Counted from the stretch's first letter, positions 1-9,023 are shown. The stretch: DNA of 64,000 nt from Rodentibacter sp901420285 (GCF_041734645.1 NZ_CP162010.1:868001-932000); one strand, 5' to 3'. Translations and numbers: made by a program. Notes: generated from the letters alone by a model not told the origin.

Positions 1-212
1 CGAATGCGATGGCGGCAACGGCATTACCGCAAGTGACGGCAGCCGGTGAATCCATGGTTTCTGCAGCGGTCGGCTCACAAGGTGGGGCGAGCGCAGTGGC
101 TGTCGGCTACTCCCGTGCGTTGGATAATGGCAAAGTCATTATTAAACTCAACGGTGCAGTCAGCAGCAACGGCGAAGCCGGGGTTGGCGCAGGTGTCGGT
201 TACAAATGGTAA
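1..212 (+). CDS. Trimeric autotransporter adhesin, C-terminal membrane anchor (5' end outside window)
   Basis: The reading frame is open from the window edge (codons in frame from base 3) to a TAA at 210-212. The visible 69 residues are a YadA-type anchor: an Ala/Gly-rich amphipathic stretch (ALPQVTAAG, AVGSQGGASAVAVGYSRAL) alternating with short beta strands and ending in aromatic GVGYKW, as outer-membrane beta-barrel proteins do. Three copies of this domain form a 12-strand barrel that exports and anchors the adhesin passenger. The passenger lies upstream, so the exact adhesin cannot be named. An EmaA-like protein fits, because the next genes are glycosyltransferases and A. aphrophilus EmaA is known to be modified by an HMW1C homologue. 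Family assignment is firm; the EmaA identity is inference. Confidence 0.85.
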   Translation, partial: NAMAATALPQVTAAGESMVSAAVGSQGGASAVAVGYSRALDNGKVIIKLNGAVSSNGEAGVGAGVGYKW

Positions 213-240
213 TCGCTAGGCGTTAAGCCATAATTAAGAT

Positions 241-273
241 AAAATCGCGGGGGCGCAAACCCTCGCGATTTTT
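241..273 (+). terminator. Rho-independent terminator after the adhesin
   Basis: GC-rich hairpin with arms AAAATCGCGGGG and CCCTCGCGATTTT (one bulged base) ending in a T run. It lies 28 bases after the adhesin stop and just before the glycosyltransferase gene, so the adhesin and the glycosyltransferases are probably separate transcripts or partly coupled by read-through. Confidence 0.75.
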
Positions 274-288
274 ACCAGAGATTAAATT

Positions 289-1884
289 ATGAATAATCAA
301 CAATCATCGATTGAAACTACTGAAAAAATATCTACGTTGTTGTTATGTAATCCTCATTTTTTGAGTAATTTTAACGAACAATATGTGAAAGGGCTGTCTT
401 TGGTTCAATGGTTACCGGAGATGGGAATGAGACATCAGTTGAATGCGGTATCGGCGGAGAGCTACGATATCCTTATGGTTGATGAATCTTGCCCGATTAA
501 CTACAGCAGCTTTATTTGTTGGTTGCGTGTGCTGAAGATAAATGGCGCCTTAGTGCTGCCAAAAAGCGCACAAGCGAATATAGATGCATTTTTTGAACGC
601 GTTACTGAATTTGTAGAATTGAGTCCATTGGATTCGGGTAATGTATTGGTATTTGCTAAATTACCGCATAGTCGGAGTTACGAAGATTATGAAGCGGAGT
701 TGGAACACTTAATAAGTCAACGTGCTTTTGCCAAGGCATTGTCATTGTTGGATAAGATGGAGATCTTAGCGCCTTTACATATTCATCCGACAATGTATCA
801 AGCAAAAATTTATCAACAATTAGGTTTAGTGGACGGTGTGTCGACGGTTTGGCGGCTATTTCGTCAACGTATGACAAACCCGAATGTCGCCGTGTTTGCC
901 GCTTTGGATACCATTATGACAGGGGATTATCATCATGGGTTTAAGGCGCGTCAGCCTTTGATTAGCGATACCTTTCGCGCTAAACCACCACCGAAAGCGG
1001 AATGGCAGCCGAAAAAATGGCAAGGGCAAAATTTGTTGGGTAAGCATTTAGTGATTTGGACGGAATTCGGCTTGGGTGACGAGCTGATGTTTTCCCAACT
1101 GGCCTATGCATTGAAAAAACAGTTGAATGCGCAAAAAATCACATTGATCGGGCAAACACCGATCGTTGACTTATTGAACACCCATCCGGATATTGATGTG
1201 GTGATCGACAGTAGTAAGATTGAAGTGGAATTGACTGACTTTGATTATTGGGTTTTTCCGCACGATATTATGGCTTATATTGATTTGCCTTTTGAGCAAG
1301 TAATCAAGCGCCATCCTTATTTGTTTATTGAGGCGGCGGATGTGGCGCAGGCTAAAAATAAAATTATGCAAGTTAAGCCCAAAACCAATGCGGTGCCGAA
1401 AGGATTAAATGTCGGGATTGTGTGGCGCGGTAATGCGACGCACGAAAACGATGCTTATCGTTCCATTCATCAAACGGAATTATTACGCGAGCTGTTCGAT
1501 ATAGAAGGGATAAATTGGTATTGTTTGCAGAAAGAATGCAATGAACAGGAAAAGCTCTTGCTTGCGGAATACGATATTCCTAATTTGGCGGAAAATGCGG
1601 CCTCTTTAATGGAAACCGGTGCTTATTTGATGAATATGGATTATTTGGTGACGGTGGATACATCGGTGGCGCATTTAGCCGGCGGGTTAGGCGTGAAGAC
1701 GCTGTTATTACTACCGTTTATCGGCGATTGGCGTTGGGGATCTGATGGAGAGCGTAATATGTGGTATCCGAATTTAACCGCGATCCGTGTAGAATCGCCG
1801 AAAGCTTCATGGGCGTTGGCCATAAGTAAAACGCGCGATAAGTTAGAAATTTTAAAACATAGTCAACGAATGAGTTATTTATAG
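289..1884 (+). CDS. TPR/GT9-like glycosyltransferase next to the HMW1C-type enzyme
   Basis: This 531-residue protein has no obvious signal peptide, so it is probably cytoplasmic. The middle (about residues 120-230) looks alpha-helical and TPR-like. The C-terminal half carries motifs of heptosyltransferase-fold (GT-B, GT9-like) enzymes attached to TPR proteins: HLVIWTEFGLGDELMF near 250, GIVWRGNATHEND near 380, and DYLVTVDTSVAHLAGGLG near 455 followed by WRWG and MWYPN. The DTSVAHLAGGLG segment is the usual nucleotide-sugar binding signature. The gene ends 10 bases before the HMW1C-like gene, so they are probably co-transcribed. I infer that it adds or extends a sugar on the adjacent adhesin, much as a second transferase extends the glucose added by the Actinobacillus N-glycosyltransferase, although that known enzyme belongs to another family. 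The substrate is unknown. Confidence 0.75.
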   Translation: MNNQQSSIETTEKISTLLLCNPHFLSNFNEQYVKGLSLVQWLPEMGMRHQLNAVSAESYDILMVDESCPINYSSFICWLRVLKINGALVLPKSAQANIDAFFERVTEFVELSPLDSGNVLVFAKLPHSRSYEDYEAELEHLISQRAFAKALSLLDKMEILAPLHIHPTMYQAKIYQQLGLVDGVSTVWRLFRQRMTNPNVAVFAALDTIMTGDYHHGFKARQPLISDTFRAKPPPKAEWQPKKWQGQNLLGKHLVIWTEFGLGDELMFSQLAYALKKQLNAQKITLIGQTPIVDLLNTHPDIDVVIDSSKIEVELTDFDYWVFPHDIMAYIDLPFEQVIKRHPYLFIEAADVAQAKNKIMQVKPKTNAVPKGLNVGIVWRGNATHENDAYRSIHQTELLRELFDIEGINWYCLQKECNEQEKLLLAEYDIPNLAENAASLMETGAYLMNMDYLVTVDTSVAHLAGGLGVKTLLLLPFIGDWRWGSDGERNMWYPNLTAIRVESPKASWALAISKTRDKLEILKHSQRMSYL

Positions 1885-1894
1885 GAGCCTATTT

Positions 1895-3814
1895 ATGCAA
1901 AATGAAAATCCGCAACCACAAGCTCAACAAGAAGAGCAGGTTACGCCGAATGTAGCGCGTTTCGAGCGTGCTGTACGCGAGAAGGATTATGAACGCGCTT
2001 GTAATACTTTGCTGTCGATTCTCGGTAAATTAGACGAAAACTTCGGCGGTTTGCAAGGCATTGAATTTGCTTATCCCGACCAATATCGAGATAAAAACAT
2101 GGAAATGGAGTTGACGGTATATTTTTGTACCCGAATGGCGGATGCAATTTCCGAATTGTTTAGCGATCCGGTGTTAGAAGTGAGCGATGCCGGAATGCAA
2201 CGTTTCTTTTCCTTGCAACGTTGGATTTCCTTCATTTTTGCAAGCTCCCATTATGTGAATGCGGATCACGTGTTACAGGTATATAACCGTAATCCGGATC
2301 GCAATTCGTCGGAAGTACAAATCGAAGCGAAGCGTCCGTCGTTGATTAAATTCTGTATTTTGTACTTGCCGGAATCCAATTTGAATTTGAACTTGGATAT
2401 GTTATGGCAGATTGATCGCGATATTTGCGCCTCACTTTGTTTCGCTTTGCAGTCGCCACGTTTTATCGGTACACCGGCGGCTTTCAGCAAACGCGCGGCG
2501 ATTTTACAGTGGTTCCCGAAACGATTGGAAACTTTAAACGATTTAAATAACGTACCAAACGCCATTTCTCACGATGTGTACATGCACTGTAGTTATGATG
2601 TGGCGGCTAATAAACACGATGTAAAAGGTGCGCTAAATAAAGTGGTGCGTCGTCATAATTTCTTGTTTGGTTGGCGCGATCTTGATGTGCAAAATATCGG
2701 TTACCGCAACGGTAAGCCGGTAATGGTTGTTGTGTTAGAGCATTTCCATTCGGCGCACTCTATTTATCGTACTCACTCCACTTCAATGCGGGCGGCACGC
2801 GAGCATTTCTATTTGATCGGAATGGGGAATGAACAAGTGGATCAGCTCGGTCAAGAAGTGTTCGATGAATTCAAATTGATTCCGTCCGGCCATGTGTACG
2901 ACCGAATGAAAGTAGTGCGTGAAGTGTGCGAGGAAAACAAAGCAGCGATTTTATATATGCCGTCTATCGGTATGGATTTATTGCCGATTTTCTTGAGTAA
3001 TACCCGAGTAGCGCCAATTCAAGCGATTGCTTTGGGTCACCCGGCGACCACCCATTCAAAATTTATCGAATATGTGGTGGTAGAAGACGATTATGTCGGT
3101 TCGGAAGCCTGTTTCAGCGAAAAACTGTTGCGTTTGCCGAAAGACGCCTTACCTTACGTGCCTTCTGCTTTGGCACCGACGCAGGTGGAATACAAATTGC
3201 GCGAAAATCCTGAAGTGGTGAATATCGGTATCGCCTCCACCACGATGAAATTAAACCCGTTCTTCTTGGAAGCTTTACGTGCCATTCGCGATCGTGCCCG
3301 AGTGAAGGTGCATTTCCACTTCGCGTTGGGGCAATCGCAAGGTGTGACACATCCTTATGTGGCGCGTTTTATTAAGTCCTATTTAGGTAACGACGCCACG
3401 GCACACCCGCAAACGCCTTATTTGCAATACTTAGATATTTTGAAAAATTGCGACATGATGGTGAACCCGTTCCCGTTCGGTAATACTAACGGTATTATCG
3501 ATATGGTAACCATAGGCTTGGTCGGTATTTGTAAAACCGGTCCGGAAGTACACGAACATATCGACGAAGGCTTGTTCCGTCGTTTAGGCTTGCCGGAATG
3601 GCTTATTGCTCACACCGTGGACGAATACGTAGAACGCTCAATTCGCCTAGCGGAAAACCATGCAGAACGCTTGGCATTGCGTCGTCAGATCATCGAAAAT
3701 AACGGCTTGAGTACGCTATTTACCGGTGATCCACGCCCGATGGGACAGATCTTCCTGCAAAAACTAAAAGAATGGGCGGAGTCGCGCAAAGTAAAATTGC
3801 AGATTGCCGCATAG
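1895..3814 (+). CDS. HMW1C-like cytoplasmic N-glycosyltransferase (GT41)
   Basis: This 639-residue protein has the features of HMW1C/NGT enzymes, which transfer glucose or galactose from UDP-sugars to Asn in NxS/T sequons of adhesins in the cytoplasm. The N-terminal half is the all-alpha domain (AFSKRAAILQWFPKRL near 200). The C-terminal GT-B part includes YMPSIGMDLLPIFLSNTRVA near 350, IALGHPATTHS near 380, and NPFPFGNTNGIIDMV near 525, whose Asn-x3-Asp spacing matches the UDP-sugar binding residues known from the Actinobacillus enzyme. Length is close to the 620-650 usual for the family. The start has a good AGGAG at the right distance. A. aphrophilus HMW1C is reported to glycosylate the trimeric autotransporter EmaA, which agrees with the YadA-type anchor upstream. 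Confidence 0.9.
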   Translation: MQNENPQPQAQQEEQVTPNVARFERAVREKDYERACNTLLSILGKLDENFGGLQGIEFAYPDQYRDKNMEMELTVYFCTRMADAISELFSDPVLEVSDAGMQRFFSLQRWISFIFASSHYVNADHVLQVYNRNPDRNSSEVQIEAKRPSLIKFCILYLPESNLNLNLDMLWQIDRDICASLCFALQSPRFIGTPAAFSKRAAILQWFPKRLETLNDLNNVPNAISHDVYMHCSYDVAANKHDVKGALNKVVRRHNFLFGWRDLDVQNIGYRNGKPVMVVVLEHFHSAHSIYRTHSTSMRAAREHFYLIGMGNEQVDQLGQEVFDEFKLIPSGHVYDRMKVVREVCEENKAAILYMPSIGMDLLPIFLSNTRVAPIQAIALGHPATTHSKFIEYVVVEDDYVGSEACFSEKLLRLPKDALPYVPSALAPTQVEYKLRENPEVVNIGIASTTMKLNPFFLEALRAIRDRARVKVHFHFALGQSQGVTHPYVARFIKSYLGNDATAHPQTPYLQYLDILKNCDMMVNPFPFGNTNGIIDMVTIGLVGICKTGPEVHEHIDEGLFRRLGLPEWLIAHTVDEYVERSIRLAENHAERLALRRQIIENNGLSTLFTGDPRPMGQIFLQKLKEWAESRKVKLQIAA

Positions 3815-3830
3815 TTTGAATTAAGAACAA

Positions 3831-3861
3831 AAAACGCTTGCCGGAAGGTGAGCGTTTTTTT
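3831..3861 (+). terminator. Terminator of the glycosyltransferase operon
   Basis: Arms AAAACGCTTGCC and GGTGAGCGTTTT around a GGAA loop, followed by a T run, 17 bases after the stop codon. Two G-T pairs lie in the stem. Confidence 0.85.
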
Positions 3862-3938
3862 ATGTGTATTTTTTTAGAAAATAATAGTGGGCGATTTATA
3901 CGGGAGTTATCGGTACGCGTGATTTGAGATCGCAAAAT

Positions 3939-3983
3939 AGCACCGCATTGAAGCCTTGTCCGGCAAGCTTTCAATGCGGTGCT
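3939..3983. repeat. Inverted pair of the CAATGCGGTGCT repeat, long-hairpin variant
   Basis: AGCACCGCATTGAA (3939-3952) and its exact reverse complement (3970-3983) enclose a short inner CTTG/CAAG stem. The same 45-base hairpin recurs at 31940-31984 with a single base difference. It lies in the 382-base gap between the glycosyltransferases and the efflux operon, and could act as a bidirectional terminator. The rest of the gap holds the terminator at 3831, a broken phosphatase gene and the terminator at 4153. Confidence 0.85.
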
Positions 3984-4003
3984 GAAATGAATAGATAGAA
4001 AGT

Positions 4004-4135
4004 TTAAGATTCAACGAAAATTTTCGGAGACAGTATTTCCGTCAATGGCGAATCGCCGTGCCCTTGCATTAAGCCTTGTTCATTCCAAACGGTTCTGCCG
4101 TGGCGGATGAAGTAGAAAGTCAGCTGTTTTTTCAT
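4004..4135 (-). pseudogene. N-terminal remnant of a histidine phosphatase / phosphoglycerate mutase
   Basis: A 43-codon reading frame begins MKKQLTFYFIRHGRTVWNEQ and continues to GLMQGHGDSPLTE. This is the unmistakable N-terminus of the histidine phosphatase superfamily, including the catalytic RHG. Family members are about 200 residues; here the similarity stops after roughly 33 residues and the frame ends ten codons later. A purine-rich GGAGAG ribosome site is preserved upstream. I read it as the stump left by a deletion, perhaps linked to the repeat hairpin directly downstream at 3939-3983. A functional micropeptide is possible but unlikely. Confidence 0.75.
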
Positions 4136-4152
4136 TTTTCCTCTCCGAAAAT

Positions 4153-4182
4153 AAAATAAGGAAGTCGAAACTTCCTTATTTT
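4153..4182 (-). terminator. Terminator of the macAB-tolC-like operon
   Basis: A perfect 12-base stem (AAAATAAGGAAG with CTTCCTTATTTT) around TCGAAA, 15 bases after the outer-membrane gene stop. The symmetric A/T tails allow function in both directions. Confidence 0.85.
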
Positions 4183-4196
4183 GCTTAAGTTATGAG

Positions 4197-5564
4197 TTAA
4201 CGTGAATAATAACCGGCCATGGCGCTATAGACGGCATTTTCCGCTTGAATCAAGCTGAATTTTGCGTTCAAGATGGCTAGCTGCGAATTTTTCTCGGTAT
4301 TTGCCGCATTCAACCATTCGCGCAACTCGGAGACCCCCGCGTTATAGCGGTTGCGGTAGTATTGCGTGATGCGTTTGTTGTAATCAAAAGTTTTTTGTTG
4401 ATTGGCAAAAGCACTTTGCGCTTGGGTGAAGGCGAAGTAGTTGGTGTCCACGTCGTTCAATGCGGTGGTGATACTTTGCTCGTAGTTCAAACGCGCGGTT
4501 TCATAATCCGCTTCGGAAATTTTCACGTTCCATTTTACGCTGTTCCAGTTTAAGAACGGCAAGCTAATGCCTACTGTGCCGCCGGCGACAGGCGTGTGAA
4601 GTGCGTTGCCGACTTTGTTGCCGGTCGAGCTTAAACTGCCGCCCAAGGTAACTTCAGGGAACCAGCTTTTTTCGGTTGCTCTGGCATTTTTAAAAGCGCT
4701 GCTTAAACGGAATTGATAGCCTTTAACATCTGGACGGTTGGCGATAACGGAAATCGGTACGTTTAAATTCACGCCGACATTTTTCACGTTAAGAATATGT
4801 GGGAAATTGATATTTAATGCTTCGTCAGGTTTTAAGTTAAGCAAATTACGCAAGGTTTGTTCAGCGGTTTTGCGTTGGGTTTGGTAGGTGATCAAACTGT
4901 TACGTGCGGTTAGAACCGATTGTTGCGCTTGATCCACGCTGGCAGAATCTGCGACACCTTGGCTTAAACGACGTTGCATAATGTTGCTGATGTCGCTGTA
5001 GTATTTGATGCTTTCTTCGGTGGTCGCAATTGCATCATTTAAATAAGCGATTTGGTAATACGTGATAACTACGGAATTTATTAAAGAAAGTTTGGTTGCT
5101 TCCAAATCTTGCGCGGTGGCTTTGTGGGTCCACTCTGCAGCATCCGCAGAATCCGCCAAACGGCGCCATAAATCTAGGGTGTAACTTACGTTTAAGGAGC
5201 CGCTGTGGGAAACCGCAGAGTTAGCCGATGTATCGATACGACGTTGTGCGCTGGACTTTGTGGCACCACTAAAGGACGGCACTAAATTGGCGCCGACCAA
5301 ATTAGCGTTATAAAGCGCGCGATTGACCGCAATGGCGGCTTTGGCTAAGTTTTTGTTATTTAGCAAGGCTTGTTCTACTACGCGGTTAAGTTGTGCATCT
5401 TGATAAAGTGTCCACCAATCTTCTTTTACATTGAATTGTTTGGTGATTTCTTCGTATTTTTGGTAATCCTCCAGGCTGGCTTTGTAAGAATCGCCGATAT
5501 TGGCACAACCTGCGAGGGTTGTTGCCATGAGTACGGCAAGGGCTAATTTCTTCATTTTTAACAT
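4197..5564 (-). CDS. TolC-like outer-membrane efflux lipoprotein
   Basis: This 455-residue protein of the NodT/TolC outer-membrane factor family has a lipoprotein signal (MKKLALAVLMATTLAGC, lipobox LAGC), so the mature Cys would be acylated. Two outer-membrane efflux repeats follow, with typical motifs NRALYNANLVGANLVPS near 85 and YNAGVSELREWLNAANTEK near 405. It is the third gene behind macA and macB, so it probably supplies a dedicated channel for that pump. In E. coli MacAB uses the unlinked, non-lipidated TolC instead. The start at 5564 has AAGGAAAA at good distance; an in-frame ATG three codons later (MKKLAL) is equally plausible. Gap to macB is 68 bases. Confidence 0.85.
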   Translation of the reverse strand: MLKMKKLALAVLMATTLAGCANIGDSYKASLEDYQKYEEITKQFNVKEDWWTLYQDAQLNRVVEQALLNNKNLAKAAIAVNRALYNANLVGANLVPSFSGATKSSAQRRIDTSANSAVSHSGSLNVSYTLDLWRRLADSADAAEWTHKATAQDLEATKLSLINSVVITYYQIAYLNDAIATTEESIKYYSDISNIMQRRLSQGVADSASVDQAQQSVLTARNSLITYQTQRKTAEQTLRNLLNLKPDEALNINFPHILNVKNVGVNLNVPISVIANRPDVKGYQFRLSSAFKNARATEKSWFPEVTLGGSLSSTGNKVGNALHTPVAGGTVGISLPFLNWNSVKWNVKISEADYETARLNYEQSITTALNDVDTNYFAFTQAQSAFANQQKTFDYNKRITQYYRNRYNAGVSELREWLNAANTEKNSQLAILNAKFSLIQAENAVYSAMAGYYSR

Positions 5565-5632
5565 GATTTTTCCTTCAGTTTCGTTAAAAAAAACGTGGTA
5601 GATTTTAACCGCAATTTGATGTTTTACAAAAT

Positions 5633-7564
5633 CTATTCACGGGCAAGCGCGCTGACCGGATTCAGTTGCGCGGCGCGTTTGGCCGGCATATAACCGAATA
5701 GCACGCCGATAAGCGTTGAAAATAGCACCGCACTGACGAGGGAGGCAGTGGAAAACGCCATATTGAAATCCTGCATAAAAAAATTAAATAGCAAGCCGAT
5801 TACGCCCGATAGCAAAATTCCCGTTAGGCCACCGATTAAACAAATCAGCACCGCTTCGATCAAAAATTGTTGCAAAATATTGGCTTGACGCGCACCGATA
5901 GCCATACGCACACCGATTTCTTTGGTGCGCTCTGTCACCGAAACCAACATAATATTCATCACGCCGATGCCGCCTACAATTAAGGAAATAAAGGCGATGG
6001 AAGAAATCAGTAATTTCATCGTGCCGGTGGTGCTTTCGATGGTTTGTTTGATGGTGTCGCTGTTCATAATAAAGAAATCTTTTTTGCCGTGGCGCATCGT
6101 AAGTAACTCCGTAATGCCTTTTTCCGCTACGGTTGTATTTACGTCGTCCGATACTTTCAGCGTAATTGAAGCGATCTTTTTACTGCCGGAAATACGGTTC
6201 ATCACTGTCGTATAAGGCGCGTACAGATTCAACGAACTGCTGGCGCCGCCCATTTGTTTATCGGACACCACGCCGATAATACGCAGCGGACGTTTGTTAA
6301 ACATCACCACTTTGCCGAGCGGATTTTCATTGGGAAATATCGATTTTTGCGCGCTTTCGTCAATCAATGCCACTTGATTATTTTCCGCCACATCTTGTGC
6401 GGAGAACAAATTACCTTGTTTCAAAGACAGTCCATCCACATCAAAATATTGTTCGCCTACACCTTTTAAATTGGTGGAGGAAAAGGTTTGGTTGCCATAG
6501 ACCAAAATACCGCTCGATGAACTGTTCGGCGTCACGCTTTGCACGTAACTTTGTTTGTTCAGCGCATCGGCATCGCCGACTGTGAGATTTTGCATTTGCT
6601 CGGCACGCCGATCGCCAAAACCCGTTCCGTTAAAAATGGTCATTGTGCTGGTGCCGATGCCTTTAATATTTTCCAAGATCTTTTGCTGTGAACCGTTACC
6701 GAGTGCCACCACGGACACCACGGAAGTGATGCCGATAATAATGCCGAGCATCGTCAGCAGTGCGCGCATTTTATGTGCCACGATAGCGCTGACGGACATC
6801 CGAAACGCTTCAATCAATTGGTCTTTACTCAATCCAAAGTGCGGTTTTATTTGGGGCCGGTTTTGTGCTTTGCTTTCGACGGCTTCTTTTTGCGTATCGG
6901 CGATGATTTCGCCGTCTTTAATTTCAATTATCCGATTGGCTTGTGCTGCAATATTGCGATCGTGGGTGACCATAATAATGGTATGGCCTTCGCCATGCAG
7001 TTGGCGCAAGATTTCCATCACCTTTTGTCCGCTATGAGAGTCCAACGCACCGGTGGGTTCGTCGGCAAGGATAATCTCGCCGCCGTTCATTAAGGCACGC
7101 GCGATACTGACCCGTTGTTGTTGACCGCCGGAGAGTTGATTCGGTTTATTTTGCCATTTGTCGCCCAAGCCCAGTTTCTCCAGGAGCAGTTTGGCACGTT
7201 CAATGCGGTGCTCTCGGGGCATTCCGGCATAGATGGCGGGGAGCGCGACATTTTCCGCCGCGGTTAAGCTAGATAACAAATTGTAGCGTTGGAAAATAAA
7301 ACCGAATTTTTGGCTACGCAAATCGGATAGTTGATCGGAAGATAAGCTGGCGATTTCTTTACCGTCAATTTTATAAGAACCGCTGGTTGCCGTATCCAAG
7401 CAACCGATAAGGTTCATGAGGGTGGACTTGCCTGAACCCGATTGGCCGATAATTGCTACGAAGTCGCCTTTTTCAACATTCAATGAAATATTTTTCAGAA
7501 TATGTACGCGGTTCTTGCCCTCGCCAAAGTTGCGGTTAAGATTTTTGATTTCAATAATATTCAT
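5633..7564 (-). CDS. macB: MacB, macrolide/peptide export ABC transporter
   Basis: This 643-residue protein (E. coli MacB 648) joins an N-terminal ATPase to a four-helix MacB membrane domain. Visible are Walker A GQSGSGKST near 41, the signature LSGGQQQRVSIARAL near 145, Walker B ILADEPTGALD near 168 and the switch His in MVTHDRNIA. The first membrane helix is near 275, a long periplasmic domain follows, and three helices close the protein, ending GYMPAKRAAQLNPVSALARE. It couples ATP hydrolysis to extrusion of periplasmic substrates through MacA and an outer-membrane channel. It lies 17 bases behind macA. A classic uptake signal is inside the gene at 6837-6845 and a copy of the TTCAATGCGGTGCT repeat at 7199-7212. 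Confidence 0.95.
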   Translation of the reverse strand: MNIIEIKNLNRNFGEGKNRVHILKNISLNVEKGDFVAIIGQSGSGKSTLMNLIGCLDTATSGSYKIDGKEIASLSSDQLSDLRSQKFGFIFQRYNLLSSLTAAENVALPAIYAGMPREHRIERAKLLLEKLGLGDKWQNKPNQLSGGQQQRVSIARALMNGGEIILADEPTGALDSHSGQKVMEILRQLHGEGHTIIMVTHDRNIAAQANRIIEIKDGEIIADTQKEAVESKAQNRPQIKPHFGLSKDQLIEAFRMSVSAIVAHKMRALLTMLGIIIGITSVVSVVALGNGSQQKILENIKGIGTSTMTIFNGTGFGDRRAEQMQNLTVGDADALNKQSYVQSVTPNSSSSGILVYGNQTFSSTNLKGVGEQYFDVDGLSLKQGNLFSAQDVAENNQVALIDESAQKSIFPNENPLGKVVMFNKRPLRIIGVVSDKQMGGASSSLNLYAPYTTVMNRISGSKKIASITLKVSDDVNTTVAEKGITELLTMRHGKKDFFIMNSDTIKQTIESTTGTMKLLISSIAFISLIVGGIGVMNIMLVSVTERTKEIGVRMAIGARQANILQQFLIEAVLICLIGGLTGILLSGVIGLLFNFFMQDFNMAFSTASLVSAVLFSTLIGVLFGYMPAKRAAQLNPVSALARE

Positions 7565-7581
7565 GGATTTTCTACCGCGTT

Positions 7582-8763
7582 TTAGAATATTCTCGGCCCG
7601 CGGCCGTTGTTGCCCACTTTTTCGCCGGCCGCTACTTGAGACACAATGACTCGGTCACCTTCGCTCAAACCGCGTTTGATTTCTGCTTGGAAATCGTTTT
7701 GCACGCCGACTTCCACTTCGCGCGGTTCCGGCTGATTATTGCCATTCAACAGATTGACGAAGGTTTTGCCGTCTTTCTTTTGAATTGCCATATTGGGTAC
7801 CAATAATACGTTTTGTGCATTGGCAATTTTAATATTGTTTTCCGTGGTCATTCCGATGCGTAAAGTGCGATCGGGATTGTCCACGATTAAATTGGCGTAG
7901 TAATAAACCGCACTGGTGCTACTTGAAGCGCTGCTTGAACTACTTGACGAGGAACTTGATGAATTATCGCTTTTCGTGGTGGTGGCCGGATCAACCGACG
8001 AAATTACGCTTTCGTAATGGGTGTTTGGATCGGACAATATGGTAAAACGCACCGCTTGCCCTGCTTTGACTTTGGTGATGTCGCCTTCAGAAATTTCCGG
8101 TTTGACGCGCATTTTGCTTAAATCCGCCACTTTCACAATGGTCGGCGCGGTTTGGACGGAATTGACGGTTTGCCCTTCGGCAATCGGGGTAGAAATAATG
8201 GTGCCGTCGATGGGGGAAGTGATTTTAGTGTAACCTAAGTTGGTTTCAGCGGTGCTGACTTCAATTTCTGCTTGTTTAATGGATTCTTTTAATGCGTTCG
8301 TTTCGGCTTGTGCCGCATCAAAATTGTTTTTGGCGTTATTGAAGTCATCAAGCGAAGCGGCTTTTTTGGCGTAAAGTTCAGCATAACGGGAATACGCCGA
8401 TTGTGCCACGGAAAGCGCAGTTTCTTTTGCCTTTAATTGCGCCTGATAGCTCGCGAGCGCCGCTTTTTTGGTGTTGAGGTTATTGAGCTGAGTAGTGGAA
8501 TCAATATCTGCGATAAGCTCGCCTTTTTTGACGTCTTGCCCAAGCGCGACATACAGTTTGGTGATTTTGCCGGATACTTGTGCACCTACATCCACCTCAT
8601 TGACACTGCTGATGGAGCCGGAGGCCACTACGGTTTTTTCGATATTGCCGCGCGTGACGGACTCAGTTAAATAGCGGGCTTGTTCGGCCTGGTTGACGAC
8701 TAAAAAAGAGTAGGCGAGAGTGCCTAAAATTAAAATTACGAGAATAACAATAATTTTTTTCAT
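7582..8763 (-). CDS. macA: MacA, periplasmic adaptor of the efflux pump
   Basis: A membrane-fusion protein of 393 residues with an N-terminal membrane anchor (MKKIIVILVILILGTLAYSF), a lipoyl-like half (GNIEKTVVASGSISS near 40), a coiled-coil hairpin near 85-175 and the second lipoyl half (LGYTKITSPIDGTIIS near 175). An uncommon tract of about a dozen serines lies near residues 267-283 in the beta-barrel region; mixed AGC/TCA/TCG codons show it is not a simple slipped repeat. I chose the ATG at 8763, where MKKI begins a proper anchor and a GGAT precedes it. The upstream in-frame ATG at 8787 lacks a ribosome site. First gene of the macA-macB-tolC-like operon. Confidence 0.9.
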   Translation of the reverse strand: MKKIIVILVILILGTLAYSFLVVNQAEQARYLTESVTRGNIEKTVVASGSISSVNEVDVGAQVSGKITKLYVALGQDVKKGELIADIDSTTQLNNLNTKKAALASYQAQLKAKETALSVAQSAYSRYAELYAKKAASLDDFNNAKNNFDAAQAETNALKESIKQAEIEVSTAETNLGYTKITSPIDGTIISTPIAEGQTVNSVQTAPTIVKVADLSKMRVKPEISEGDITKVKAGQAVRFTILSDPNTHYESVISSVDPATTTKSDNSSSSSSSSSSSASSSTSAVYYYANLIVDNPDRTLRIGMTTENNIKIANAQNVLLVPNMAIQKKDGKTFVNLLNGNNQPEPREVEVGVQNDFQAEIKRGLSEGDRVIVSQVAAGEKVGNNGRGPRIF

Positions 8764-8960
8764 GATGATCCATTTAAAAATGAACATTTGTTCAGGAGTG
8801 ATATTTTAATGATTCATCGGTTTTTTGCACGAAAAATCTTGCGCTTAGACAAAATTTTGCTAAAAAGTTTGGTTTATCTAACGGTAATGGCAATAAGAAA
8901 GAGGACGTAAAAGAATGAATGGCGAATTAGCGCCACAGCTGCGCTCGAAAAATGCGAGGT

Positions 8961-8989
8961 TTCACAAAACACGGCTTTTCGTATAGAAT
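8961..8989 (+). promoter_or_regulatory. Probable sigma-70 promoter of glnS
   Basis: TTCACA (8961-8966) and TAGAAT (8984-8989) are separated by exactly 17 bases and lie about 35 bases before the glnS start. Confidence 0.6.
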
Positions 8990-9023
8990 AGCGCGAATAT
9001 TTTATCCGGTAATTGAGAAGATT

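Noticed and set aside
6254..7093. Plus-strand open frames of 70-160 codons within macB
   Set aside because: They mirror the minus-strand MacB coding sequence, have no ribosome sites and no family motifs.
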